A DNA stretch of 64,000 bases from Isoetes taiwanensis (lineage: Eukaryota; Streptophyta; Lycopodiopsida; Isoetales; Isoetaceae), in the NCBI GenBank assembly GCA_021234155.1, contig JAJEKV010000166.1, forward strand, positions 498,324 to 562,323, read 5' to 3'. Position 1 is the first letter of the stretch. Each line of letters starts with the position of its first letter. This document shows positions 1 to 11,599 of this stretch, piece after piece. The notes under the pieces were generated by a model that saw only the letters and a program-made list of their open reading frames with translations, searched no databases and was not told where the DNA came from. A program made the position numbers and the translations under genes.

Positions 1-1589
1 TGCACTTGTAAGGGCTTTGAAAAGGAGCCCCGCGCTTCAAAAAGCTGCTTAAAACTGGGCAAAGCTTTGATTTAGCAATAAAGCTAGGTAATCATTTGAT
101 AGCAGACTATCATTGCAGATTTTACAAAGGCACTATGATCCTCCATGACGTCAACTGCGGCGAGTCTTGCTGATATTAATGACTTGGACACTTACTTATT
201 TCTGTCTGTAAATATTCTAATCTTAACCCATCTTAACATGGATTCCTGAGGATGTCCTAGCATGTTTTGTATAATTGACTAATGGAATACATACCACCTG
301 TATATGTTCGATGGAATCTAAATCACTGGCAGCCTGATTTGCAATTCTGATGGAATCTAAAGCATTTGCTCATGACTGATGGAATCTAAATCACGCTCAG
401 CATGATTTGCACTTTTGAAACAATCTAAATTATTAGCATATGACTAGGATCTAAATCACGCTTAGCATGATTTGTAGTTCTAATGGAATCTAAATCACCG
501 CAGTGTGATTTGCACTTGACTAATTGCAGCAGGGGCCTGGCACTTTGTTGAAGTATGCTAACTCACTAATGGAGATGTGATGAACTCCTTGCAACATCTA
601 GCATCATAAAAACCCCTCGTTGTTTAAATCTATTTCTGAAAAACAAGATTTCCCTCGCTGGGGGAGTTAGGGTTTTGATTTGTTTGCTATGGTTTTCTTT
701 TTTTAGGATTAATCTTTTTGGGGTATTATAGAATTAAATAAATTTGAATAGCCTTATGAGTGTGCGCATTTCAGTTTATTGTGCTACAATCCTTGCTATG
801 ACATTAGGAATTTTGGAGCATGACTTCCTCCTCTATCTCATATTTTATTTTCCTTGTCACTACGTAGCATGTACTAGGTAATGTTAATTGATCTATATAT
901 AATATCATACCAATATACCAATATTAATATATGAGGTAGCATGTGCATTATATTAGCATCATTGTTAGCTATGGCATTCGATTCATATATTATGCAAACA
1001 TTTTTTATATTATTAATCTTCGTTGATATAATACAAATTTTTTGTCTTTCAGGATGATACCTCATCTTGATATGAAGCTAAGGGGCAAGCACTTCATTGA
1101 ACTAATAGTGCAACTTGTACATTGCCACTTGACTTAAAACCACATTGACATGGCTTGAATTGCATTTAAATACACATTTTGACACATTTTGAATTGCTTC
1201 TACAATCAAACTGAGGCCCTAAATCCACCATTTTGTGCTCCAAAAAGCTTTGCGACAAAGATTTCCTGGGCCAGTTTATGCCTATTATGAATAACCTGGC
1301 TATGGGGTTGACAATGAATGAAATGTCAGAATCACGTCTAGAACTAGACGGAATAATTGACAGGGAACCATACCTTGTTACTTATGTGGAAAAATATGGA
1401 TTGGTCCCTTAATGTTTTATTTGAATATAGCATTATTTTTATTGATTCATAATTTTTGGGGTTGTTCTTGCCCAAAAAACTTGTAATATGTTATCAAATT
1501 ATATATCTTTTTTGTCTCAATGTTCTAAGATTATGGTGTTATAAATTTGAACAATTTGCCCGCATAGAATAATGTTGAGCTAGACTCCA
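1..1589. other. AT-rich noncoding flank
   Basis: No credible coding frame is visible. The first 300 bases are ordinary AT-rich sequence, a degenerate tandem repeat follows (annotated separately), and the rest is AT-rich DNA with short chance frames only. The 63-codon frame near 874-1065 is low complexity and looks like a chance frame. Confidence 0.6.
300..520. repeat. Degenerate tandem repeat around 'ggaatctaaatcac'
   Basis: The phrase ggaatctaaatcac, or close variants, recurs at about 311, 352, 382, 451 and 485. Most copies are followed after a few bases by a variant of gcatgatttgcac. Spacing is irregular (roughly 35-70 bases), so this is a decayed minisatellite. It has no visible coding content. 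Confidence 0.7.
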
Positions 1590-1908
1590 ACATTTGCCTG
1601 ACATTGCCATAGCCCAACCAACTGCCTCTTGGCCTTTGCCTAGTTCTGCCACATACTGACCACCAAACCCCCTAGCCCTGCCAGACCTGACAAGCCCCTG
1701 CCATAGCCTACCTAAACCTTGCTTGGCGTGCCATACCCAAAGTCATGGCCCACGAAGCCCCCTGTCCAGGACTCATCCCCAGCGGTGAACTTCTACGGCA
1801 CCACAACACCCCACCTGCAAACCCCAAAGATAACACAGCCGACCTCCCCATAGACCGAGCCCCGGGGAAACCAAGAAGGGCCAACAAGGAAGCGGCCTGC
1901 GCACGCCA

Positions 1909-3276
1909 ATGGGCAAGGGAGAGACATCCTCCATGAAGAAGGGAGGCCCGGCCATGGCCCATTACCAGCCGCTCGGCAAACGGGTTGATGCTCAGGTCCC
2001 CCGTGGCCCCCTCCATTGGCGTAACCTTGGGCCGCCATCCAAGCTGGAGTTGAGGTTAATAGTGCGCATTGCGGCCCGAGATGGAGTCGCAACATCCCAC
2101 GTGGTTGCGGCCAGCTTGGTGATAGCAAAACAACAGACACCGAAGTTGGAGACCCAAGCACACCGGGTGGACGACAAAGATCCGCTTGGTGCACCGAGAG
2201 ACAAAGCAAGACCGGCAGTGTGCCTGGAGACATGCGGTGCTCGCGTGCGGATACCCGGGACGCCGCGAGACAGAGTGGAGGGGCAAAGGCGTAGCGAGAC
2301 ACTTTTGCAATCACGCCTCCGGATCGTGAGGTCGATGAGGCCAATGCCATGGCTTGCCAGCATGTGCCACACCAGCTTGAAGTTGAGGAGGCTACCGCCG
2401 CGAAAGGGAGGTTGCGTCGCCTTTGAAGTTAACCAAAAGACCGAGTCTTAGGAGAAGGATTTGGCACGATCGAAATGCAGGAGCTCCGGACCGCCGTTGC
2501 CAAAGAAGGCAAGGGCCTCAGGGCGGGGCGATGAACAATGGGCGATCTGCACGCCGAGATGGCAAGGGGACTCAAGCCTTGCAAGAGCCGAGCCCGACAT
2601 CAGAGACGTAGCCGCAGCAGACATGACACACCAGCATCGCAGCCCAACAACCCGCAAGACGCCAACGTGGTCACCGTCAACCCATCGCCGATACCAGCCG
2701 GCCGCGACCATCATCACGCATGCCGCCATCAGCCCCAATAGACTGGTGCCCACGAGCGCAGCTCCGCGGACAAGGCGGCGAACCACAACGGTAGTTCGGG
2801 GCTGCTTGGGAAGAACAGGAGAGAATCTCACGGAAAGATACACCTGGATCCTTGAATATATAACGTTTCTCGGTCGGGACTCATTCCAGTTACGCGGCCC
2901 ACGATGGGTCTGGGCCCGAACCCGAAGCCGTCATTGTTCTGTTTCGCCGCGATGCACAAGTTCGAGAGGCCATCTGCGGCGAGAGGCGTTACCGGGGCAT
3001 CTTTTGTATGTGAGTAGGGATCTTACTCCACGCAACGAGAGGCACGCAGCGGGGATTCACCGTGGTCAGGGGCGCCCGCCGTCGACCAAATGTTGTACCG
3101 TGACCTTCGGGACCAAATGCTACCTAGCGCCTCAGCTTGATCCATCGCAATACGCTTCCCAACTTCTTCGGTATGCTCATTTCGACCAAATTACTTGCCC
3201 CCTCACGCCTCATGCCTTGTCAGAGTCCCGCCCCATAACTTCGATTTGCTCCCATTTGGCCGGGTCCATCAAGTGA
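1909..3276 (+). pseudogene. LINE ORF1-like remnant
   Basis: Two overlapping frames (1909-2451 and 2461-3276) lie where ORF1 is expected, upstream of the endonuclease. A charged stretch with coiled-coil character runs across about 2380-2560 once the frame changes are allowed for. No zinc knuckle or RRM is recognisable. The assignment rests on position within the element and shared base composition rather than on a domain match. It is certainly nonfunctional as it stands because the frame breaks repeatedly. Confidence 0.45.
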
Positions 3277-3335
3277 CACACACCACACAAGCATCTCGGA
3301 GCCGCTCAATAGGAATTGTGCCTCGGGGTGGTGGT

Positions 3336-6300
3336 GCAGAATGTCGGGGTTTCCGTGGCGGGAAGGGTGATAGCCTCAATTCGGTAGGCGTGGACATGGA
3401 CCTCATCTTCCTCATGGAGACATGGGAACACCTGACCCACAAGCCGCCCCGACCGCGTGGTACCCGGCATTTTTCAGGTGTTCAATGGTTGTGCAGGGGA
3501 GACGTGGGCACGGTGGGGTTGCCTGCTACTAACGGGTAGGCTTGGCACATTTGGTTTCCCTCCAGAAGACCAACAGACATAACCGCTACTTGTGGATCCG
3601 AGTGCACCACCCTGGCGGAGACCCTTTCTTCCTAGCTGCTTGCTACTTTCCCCATGCAGAGAGTCCCTTCTATCACGCCACCACAGGAGATGGGCCGGGA
3701 TGGACCCATAGGTCGATCTATATGATGACATATAGCAGCACAAGCGGATGGACAGAGTCATGCTCCTTGGAGACTTCAATGCATGGACAGAGGTGGAACA
3801 GGCCATGCGGATGGACCCCCTCGCGGATGATGTGCTGCAATTGCGTCCCGCAGAGGCAGCTTGCACACGACACTTTCGATGATGGCCGGATGGTCACCCG
3901 CCGGCGGATAATTGCTCGATGTGTGGTATCTTTGACTTTGCTCATATGCAATGGCCTACCACAATGGCCCCTCTTCCCACGGGAACACTTGCGAGACGGG
4001 GACAATCACGGCCCGGCAGAACTAGTGTCGTGGATTATGTCATAGTGGTTGCGCAGGATGTACACCTTGTCAGCCATTTTCATGTCGGCACGGACAAATC
4101 GGGACGAGGAGGCCGACTCAGATCACCGCCCACTCTATGTGAAGCTGGCCGGCCAGCCGCCACGCCCCCCCTCAGTGGTAGTACCTTGTCGACCACCGGT
4201 TTGCTTGGATTATGAGCGCACGGAGGGTTGAGGCCGACATGCTCGCAGAGGCCCTCCGACAGCGATTCTGGGCCCACACGCTGGAGCAACAAACCCGACC
4301 AGCTGGTTGAGCCTCGTAATGTGGGCGGTGACAGTGCTTTGGGAGACCCTCCCACGCCAGAGGATCGAGAGGCCGCAACCTTCCAGCGTAACGGATGGTT
4401 TGATGGCCGAGTGTAAGGAATGCAAGCGACTCCATCTCATCGTGGATTAGACACGCTCGGGCTCGTGCCACCACCCATGCCTTCCTCAAGGAACAAAGGC
4501 AAGGTACCCAGCAAGGCACCAAGGAGAAATGTTCGCCTACCTCGGCACCCCAGAACTTTTCTCAAGCGGGGGTACTCGCAGCCGCCGACGTTCCTGCTGT
4601 GGAACATCACGGCTGTGCAATGGGAGCAAGACTGCGAACAGCCTTTTATGATCCCCCGAACACGGACAGATGTGCCCCAAGAACATGGTCCACCGCTGGT
4701 GATCATGTAGAAGAAGATGTCAAGAAGGGCAAGGCATGGTTAATGGAAAGGCAAAGAGACTTGGACTACGCAAGCAGGGAGTTGCTCAAGTGGGCAGGAT
4801 GACAGCCCATGGTGCCCGGGCCGCTACACTGCTCAACATGGGCAATCGCAAGGTTTCCCGGTCATGGAACGCGGGGGTTATTCCATCTACAAAGGTTTCC
4901 TACGGTGTCCCGACCAATTACGAACCATCATGGTTTCTCGGTGTTTGCTGCCGGGCAACCAGAGGTAGCCGATGGGGAGGCAAGGAAGGCACTTACCCGA
5001 GGCGAGCTTTAGACCCCCGACATTCGACCATTGATCACATCTTCTCACTCGGAATACCGTGGGGATAGCGGAACCGGTCGGAGGACCTATCTTCTTGTTT
5101 GTGGACTTTGCAAAAGCTTTCGACCACGGTACCGGAAAAGTTGTGGGCGAGATTGCACCATCTGGGTCTCCTCATGGATCTGTAGAGCAAAGGATTAATA
5201 CATTGTCTGAAGCTACCTGACAGCCGCATGCTGTGGGAAGGACGTCATTTGCCGGTAGCATTGGAGTCGGGCAAGGTTGTCCTCTCTCACCCACACTCTT
5301 TGGACTTACATTGACGGTTAAGCAGGCTGGCGCCAATGGGGGCCGGTATCTGACTCTTGCACCAGGTCATCCGGCGGCTCATCTATGTGGATGATGTGGA
5401 CCTCTTGGCCCATACAACCGGAGAGGGCATGCAGGCACACCTAGATGCCCGGACACATTCTCTGTCAGCGATGGACATACGTGTCAACCGGCCAAGACTA
5501 AGGTGGTCCTCATATCCTCCTCTCCGTCATCCCAGGCACCTCCGGCTCACTTATCGTGGGCGAGTAGAGGTCACACCCTACAACAAGTACACGGGGGTGG
5601 AATTTCCGGCCCTCAATGTATTGGGATGCATTCATTCGCCTTTGGGTGACCGCAGTTGGAAGGCTATATGCATAATGCAAAAACAATAGTCAGGCGTAGT
5701 CAGATGGATGGGGGCCACCAAATCCACATTTGTTCCGCACTCGGGTGGGAGCCAGTTCTTGTATGGGGGTCGAGGTGTTGGGCCCGGTGGTGTCTTTGGC
5801 GACTTGGAATGACTTAGAGCAAAAGTACGTAAGGCATTTTTGGAGCGGGCATTTAGGGTCAAGCCCTCGGTTCTATATCGGATCTTGTTGCAGGAGATGG
5901 GATTCATGCCCTGCGCATGCGCCCTCGATAGACACATTGTTTATTTCCTGTAGGTGGCCAGAAAGATGACACTTTCGGCTCCCGCAGACTTCTGGCGTGG
6001 GCGATGATCCCGCGAACGACTCGGGGCTTGTTGGAAGGACAAAAGAGAGCCCGGGGGCGCTACCGAACGTAGACAAACATAGGTCGCCCAGTGCACATGC
6101 ATTTACGGGATAGGGAGGGGTACTTGGACTTTGTTTCTTGGGAAAGCTGGGAACACCATGCTCGAACAGGTAAAGGTGGCACACTACAAACAACACATAA
6201 ACCCCCCGGCAGTTCGAGGCCCACAGCTCTACCGCATTCTCGGTTTCCCATGAAGAAGCATTGGATCATCGCGTCCATTGACGGGGCCCACCATCTTGGC

Positions 6301-6430
6301 TTGAGACAGGATCGATGGGTTGGAGAGCCGCCAGACAGGCTTTGTCGGTGTTGTTGCCCATTTGGGGGTTGTGTAGGATGAAAGCCATGCCTTCCGAGAG
6401 CATCCGACCTATAGTCGGTCGGGCTCGCTA
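3336..6430 (+). pseudogene. LINE endonuclease-reverse transcriptase remnant (copy A)
   Basis: Endonuclease (EEP family) signatures are spread over three frames: FLMETWEH near 3405-3430, LLGDFNAWTE near 3762-3792 and SDHRPL near 4116-4136. Reverse transcriptase blocks follow: FVDFAKAF at about 5097-5124, GVGQGCPLSPTLF at about 5262-5306, and a YVDD box at 5383-5394 where copy B keeps YADD. A cysteine-rich stretch (DRLCRCC) near 6330-6360 is the usual zinc-binding tail. The protein would nick DNA and prime reverse transcription at the nick. Frameshifts between nearly every block make it a dead copy. The replacement of Ala by Val in the catalytic box is a further change, although YVDD occurs in some active RTs. 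Confidence 0.85.
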
Positions 6431-6445
6431 CATTCTCTCACAAGG

Positions 6446-8207
6446 CCCCCAAAAAATAATTGTTATTAGCTTTTTACAATACTCTTTGCATAAAACCACT
6501 ATAACAAACTAATATTACTTTGTGGGTTAATATGTTGAATAACCACGACCATTTTTTTAGTGCAGTTCCTCATCATAGTTCTTTATAATGGTTACTTTAT
6601 TTAGTTTAGTACCATATTTTATTGTTACACATTTTTGAGTATGTTATGCAGTGAATCACTAGTGATTTTAGGTTTTTATTGTCTGGTAACTTAAAGTGGT
6701 TTCTTCTTAAGGCCACCTATACTTCCTCGTGAACTAATGTTATTCCAGACATTATTTTATCTACACTTTGTATTAGTTAAGTGATAATGGTTTTTCATCA
6801 AGATAGTGATTAATGTAACAATGTAAATGCTGATGATTTTTTCATCCAAATAGTGATATTAAAACAATGCAACTGATATTAGTTGAATAAATATACTAAG
6901 ACATACTTAGTTTATGAACCATTGCCATTGGAACAAAGCAACTAATAGTGGTTAAATAAATGAAATAAGGCATACTTTAACTTATGAACCATTGCCATTT
7001 TGCAAACGTAAGTGATGACAGTTTCTTCATCAATTGGCATGCAAAACTAATACCATTAAGAAATTTGATACAAAACAACAATATTGTTAAATTAAAAAGC
7101 ATGTGCATTTGCAATATTATAATAAACAAAAAAAATATTTTAAACCAACTTAAAGGGCCCAGGGATTTGAACCCTGGTATTTCCATTTGGCCTAAACATG
7201 CCACTGACAAATCACAAAAGTCAAACAACACATCTTGCACTTCTCAAAGCCCAGCTAAATTATGATCTTTACCAAAATCTTTGCAAACAGAGTAACGTTT
7301 TATTTTAACCATGTATCGTGCTTATGCCAAAACATCTGGATAAAATTAAATCATCACAAACATAATTAGCTGAAAGAAAAGTACCATAGCACTTTCTGCA
7401 CACCCTTTATAAGAGAAACACGTGAAGGAGAACGACATGGAAAAGGATCACATGAAACTCGCTCGATTAAATGAGTTTCAAGAAGCAATTACCCTGTATA
7501 ATTTGGCATTAGTATTCCATGAAGGGAAATATACAAATATTTTATCACAAGATCTATATTACCAACAACAAGGGAAGAAATTAACAACCCAAAAAAAAAA
7601 AAAAAGCAATATAGTAACATCATGCATGCAAATTTCGAAAAGCTATTTTTGCAAAACTATCAATAACTAAATATAAGACAAAGAAAGAGGGAATTTAGAA
7701 GATCCAACCTTGAATAACGCTTCATACTTCCAACTCATGGAGAAGGATTTGATCCGATTGACTCAGAATAGCGGACTTACGCAAACATCCAAGATTAACA
7801 GTTATAATATTTAGGATCTCCAAAGTCACCGAGATCAATCTCGGGCAATCGCTTTTAAGTTTAAAAAAAAAAACTATGTTACTATAAAGCGCAAAGTGCA
7901 ATCCGAATGGAGGACCTTACATGATTGGTACTACTCATCTATGATTTAACTAAAGATATCCGATAAAATAAAGAGAAAAACCTAGCAGAAAAAACAAGCA
8001 AAGGATTTCAAGAGGGTCAAGAGACCAAAACCCGAATGTATAATGTGACTATAATCTTGTACTTAGCAAAGCCATGCTTTTCTCTCTTATTTCTAGAAAT
8101 ATAAACATTAATCGCACTATAATCTTGTACTTAGCAACTAGAAATATAAACATCGCCCAAATATAAACATCACATCACCCTTCGAACTAAATTATCTAGA
8201 TAAAAAC
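6446..8207. other. AT-rich noncoding stretch
   Basis: No supported gene is present. A tandem duplication of about 80 bases (unit ending in cttatgaaccattgccatt) covers roughly 6870-7000. The remainder is AT-rich with poly(A) runs (for example near 7590 and 7860). On the minus strand, a short ATG-initiated stretch around 7710-7735 ends at a possible splice donor, but it cannot be linked to other exons. Confidence 0.55.
7155..7186 (-). repeat. tRNA-like T-arm / Pol III B-box remnant
   Basis: Read on the minus strand, GGTTCAAATCC (7163-7173) is a near-perfect B-box flanked by a short complementary stem, as in a tRNA T-arm. No matching A-box, anticodon arm or acceptor stem is visible, so a tRNA gene is not supported. 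It may be the remains of a tRNA-derived SINE head like those near 44.6-44.9 kb. Confidence 0.3.
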
Positions 8208-8549
8208 ATGGAGAATCAGATCAAAGGAAAAAAAAAGAAAGAGATGTTTGAGTACGATTTTTCGAGAACTCTCGACGAATACACAAGATTCCTCAAGAAC
8301 AAAACACATGAACATGGAATAAACAGCCCACAATTGCAAGATCCGGTTCTAGGCACATACATATCCTGCAAGAGAGAAACACAACTAATGGGGCCGCTTT
8401 CTCCGGGCTATTTGCAACGAGACAATGCGGGAAACTTCGAGGAGGCTGACCGATTCCGCATCACAAAACGAGAAGGATACACGATGGATAGGCACGTTAA
8501 TGCTACTTACAGGAAGAGAGCACCAAGACATCGCTACCGAGAGATCTAA
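8208..8549 (+). CDS. Hypothetical small basic protein (113 aa), doubtful
   Basis: An open frame of 113 codons starts at an ATG in an AT-rich context. The predicted product is rich in Lys, Arg and Glu (it begins MENQIKGKKKKEMFEYD) with no hydrophobic segment and no recognised motif. Nothing around it suggests an operon or exon partner. The minus strand of the same interval holds a short ATG frame ending at a consensus donor (gtaagt) near 8510, so the plus-strand frame could be a shadow of a minus-strand first exon. I would treat it as an unproven ORF. Confidence 0.2.
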   Translation: MENQIKGKKKKEMFEYDFSRTLDEYTRFLKNKTHEHGINSPQLQDPVLGTYISCKRETQLMGPLSPGYLQRDNAGNFEEADRFRITKREGYTMDRHVNATYRKRAPRHRYREI

Positions 8550-8654
8550 CCCTCAATGCTACTTACAGGTCTTCTTTGCTCCTCCTTATAAGAAACGAAA
8601 ATAGTCAATATAGAAGCCGAAGCATATGGAGAAAAAGCGCAACAAAAAGTATTA

Positions 8655-8732
8655 GCCTTTAGGGTTAGATGAGGAGCGTCCGCAGAAGAAGGCTGCAAGA
8701 AAATTTCATTGTCATTTCCGTTAGGGTTAGGT
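8655..8732 (-). promoter_or_regulatory. Pair of telo-box-like motifs
   Basis: Two copies of ttagggtta (near 8659-8667 and 8721-8729) give AACCCTAA on the minus strand, the plant telo-box often found in promoters and 5' leaders of housekeeping genes. They lie about 100-200 bases upstream of a minus-strand ATG near 8530 that reads into a good donor. This hints at a minus-strand transcription start, but no downstream exons could be chained. Confidence 0.25.
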
Positions 8733-8734
8733 CA

Positions 8735-10754
8735 AGAGCCAAATATACCATTACATTTTATAAATTCCCACATTATTAATTGATTCTTACACTAAGAACA
8801 TGAGGCCAAGATGAGACCATTTTTTTTTTTTTGCATGGTGCAACATTTAAATGTGCTTTCTTTGCCATGTAGGCAGATCACTTTGCAATCTCTGATGTGG
8901 GTTCTCCATGTTGGAGCTCTGTTAAATGGCAATGGCAACTAAGTCCAAAATGACACCCTGTAGTCTTCAAAGGGCAATAAGATTTGAAAACATTGTCCCG
9001 CAACCCAATCTATGAAAATCTTAACTTCAATAAGCTCTGACCACACAAGACAATATATATACATAGGTATTAAGTGGGATGGAACGAAGGGATAAATTTT
9101 AGGATGCATTTTTATTTTACGCAACCCTAACTTTATGGAAGGAACTAGTAACAGTGCCCAGCGCTGTTGGCGCATAAGTTAAGAACGCGTAAATGATATT
9201 CAAGAGAAGGAGATGCCTTAACAGTTTGGCTTTAGAATCAATAAGAATCTAACACTTACCAAGGATCTTTCCTTTTGCTCCATATATAGTCTTTAATAGT
9301 TTAAGGGTACATGATATAAAGCATTGTCTCATTGGTTTTCAATTGTTGTACGGAACCGCATCCTTGTCCAAAGTTTGTCAATTGCTACATATGGCAAAGG
9401 ATCTTTCATTCTTTTGTTACAATGCATAAGCTAGAAACATATTGTGTGAGAGTACTTGTAATTGTTTGTTGTTTTCAAACAATTATCTCCAAGCTCAAAC
9501 CATGAAAATGATTGTGAACATTTTGAAAGTATATAGCACAAAACCATGAATAAGAATCAAGTGGCATCAAATTACATCAAACAAAACTTATCAACCATTG
9601 TTGAGCATACGCATCCTACACTCACTTTTTACAAAAACATGCAATGAAGTACGACTGCAAAAGAGAGACATTGAGACGCAACATGCCTGAATCAACATAC
9701 GAAAATCAGCTACGGTCATAAACGATACAATCGCCTATACTTTGTGACTATATAATTGCATAAAACTTGGTTGTATAGCAAGTAATATAGAAATTTAGTT
9801 TGCCCTCCAAATTGTAGTTCAAGGTTCCATGTTTTTTCACAACAAATCCCTCACCAGGTTTGATTCAATAGGTTCCAGCAACCTTTTCAAGACGTAAAGA
9901 TTTTTGAACTGCTTATGATTTCCAAAGTGCAAGATGATTATAGGGATAGAACTGGAATGGTTTCCTTGGCAAACAAAATACTTACAGTTTTATCCATGTG
10001 CTCCTGAACCATCAATGCTAGAATTGCATAATGCTACGTGCTCATGGTATATTATTATTGTCACTTCTGGAATGGAAATTGGACGTTCATGCCTTGGATA
10101 TGCCAACGACAGCTCAGTTCATGTAGCCAATGTATCATCGGTACTTGCTTAAGTTATGCCCCAGTTGGTATAGTTTTTGGGGCTGTAAGGCCAAACATGT
10201 CCCAAAATTGTTCCATATTGAATCTATATTGGCTGCACAGTCATCTCAAACATTTGATTTGCATGTACACTAATATAAACCTGGATTTCTAACAGAAGCC
10301 CTCTAACAAATACGGAGGCATTATGAAGCATGAGGCGCAAATGATCAAAATAACAATTTAGCAAACCGTCGCTACAAAATATAAATTTTCACAAAACACT
10401 TACTTGGTAATCTGCATGTTGAATCCAAGACGCACAGAAAGAAGAATTATGGGGGAATTGCATGAAAGAAGTCATGTGAGCTTATAAGAATCTATTGATT
10501 GTAGACATGGAAAACACTTAACTAAGTCCATGACATGATCACAATTGGACAAATTTGTGAAGCAAAGAATGATAATAAACCACTCAAGCTGGACATAGCT
10601 TGTAAGCTCTGATATTGGTGTTCTTTAGTTTTGATGGTTGAACACAAAACTCTCTAATGTGAAGCAGAAGTAACATCTGAACAACATGCACAGAGCAGGA
10701 AGAAACACCTTTGCATATTTAAAAAAACATAAAAGGAGACCGTCAATTACTTAC
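8735..10754. other. Noncoding or intronic DNA downstream of the 10.8-11.6 kb gene
   Basis: If the minus-strand gene at 10755-11599 continues, its next exons should lie here, because the last recognised exon ends at a consensus donor. I could not identify a further exon with confidence. A plus-strand frame at 9934-10152 has no recognisable domain. The remainder is AT-rich. Confidence 0.4.
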
Positions 10755-11599
10755 CCGTTGTGACTTCAACACCAAGTGTCTCAAAATGTCCAAGATGTCC
10801 TGGCTTCGTGCTTCCCAAGTGTCGACATTATGTGCACGCATCTACTTTGAAACAAATCTGCATTCTAAGGCAAAAATCACTTTTTACTTGGTTTCATTCA
10901 TCCGCAAATGCATAGCTGCTATCAGCAGATCTGATACATTGAGCACAACATATTTTGCCAGAGCTCATGAAGCCTCTGGGGTAAATACATAAATACATAT
11001 AGGATTCAGCCATGGTTCATCGACCAAGCTAAAACCTGTGAAGCATAAATCCCCAAGCTCTGCCATCGCTGAAACCACAGAGGCATGGTTGCGTACATAT
11101 ACTCAGGGATCATAGCCCTGAGAAACACATTGAAATATCCAAGAGATAGCTCTTCTTATAGTGATATCAGTTGGTGCAGGCTTTTTGCAGGAAGACATGG
11201 GAAAGCGAATTTTTTTTTTGCAGGAAGACATGTGCAGCAGAAGCATGCTCTTTCTTAACCCAGATGCACATTCTGCTCAGAGGTAAACATCTCTTGCCAC
11301 AACTGCAGAACTCGGATGGTAGAATCGCCAAACATGAAGATTATGAAAGCAACATTAGAAAATCTAAGGCTATAAGCTAGGGCAAGCCAATGTCTCAATA
11401 GCGATGGCATAGGAAAGGAAGGATTGAAAGAGCCCGGAAAGGAAAATAACTCCAGAGATGGGTTGAAGATTATAAGGGCAGCATTAGAAAATCTTAGGCT
11501 ATAAGCCAAGGCAAGCCAGTGTCTCAATAGCGATGGCATAGGAAAGGAAAGGATTGAAAGAGCCATCGTCCAACATGCTGGCGGATCCTCCTGGAGCAT
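10755..11599 (-). CDS. Unrecognised split gene with duplicated hydrophobic segment (partial)
   Basis: Three minus-strand exons join in phase: 11599-11260 (ATG start, ends phase 1 at gttaag), 11154-11036 (acceptor AG, 39 codons after the split codon) and 10841-10755 (29 codons, ending at gtaagt). Together they give 182 residues with no stop; the 3' end was not found. An in-frame stop just upstream of the ATG supports the start. Exon 1 contains a 43-residue tandem duplication: the segment LLRHWLALAYSLRFSN occurs twice, and each copy looks like a membrane helix. The second exon includes IPEYMYATMPLWFQRW. I do not recognise the family. A plant-like leader lies upstream around 11640-11700. The matching splice phases argue for a real or recently lost gene. 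Confidence 0.45.

Larger units (their letters stand above)
1590..6445 (+). mobile_element. Decayed LINE (non-LTR retrotransposon), copy A
   Basis: This GC-rich block contrasts sharply with its AT-rich flanks. It carries, in order, an ORF1-like region, an apurinic-type endonuclease remnant, a reverse transcriptase remnant and a C-terminal cysteine-rich segment, all on the plus strand and broken by many frameshifts. A related copy lies at 13.6-16.8 kb and aligns along its length. The 3' terminal sequence and tail present in copies B and C are missing here: similarity stops near 6440. A missing 3' end is unusual for a LINE and points to a later deletion. Confidence 0.85.

Noticed and set aside
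1745-2350. Several overlapping frames on both strands in the GC-rich 5' part of LINE copy A
   Set aside because: High GC lengthens chance frames. None has a domain; only the plus-strand ORF1-like call was kept because of its position in the element.
7155-7186. tRNA gene on the minus strand
   Set aside because: Only a T-arm-like segment is present; no A-box, anticodon arm or acceptor stem could be paired.
11171-11599. CRISPR-like or satellite array suggested by the repeated 129-base unit
   Set aside because: There are only two units and they keep a reading frame within an exon, so it is an intragenic duplication.
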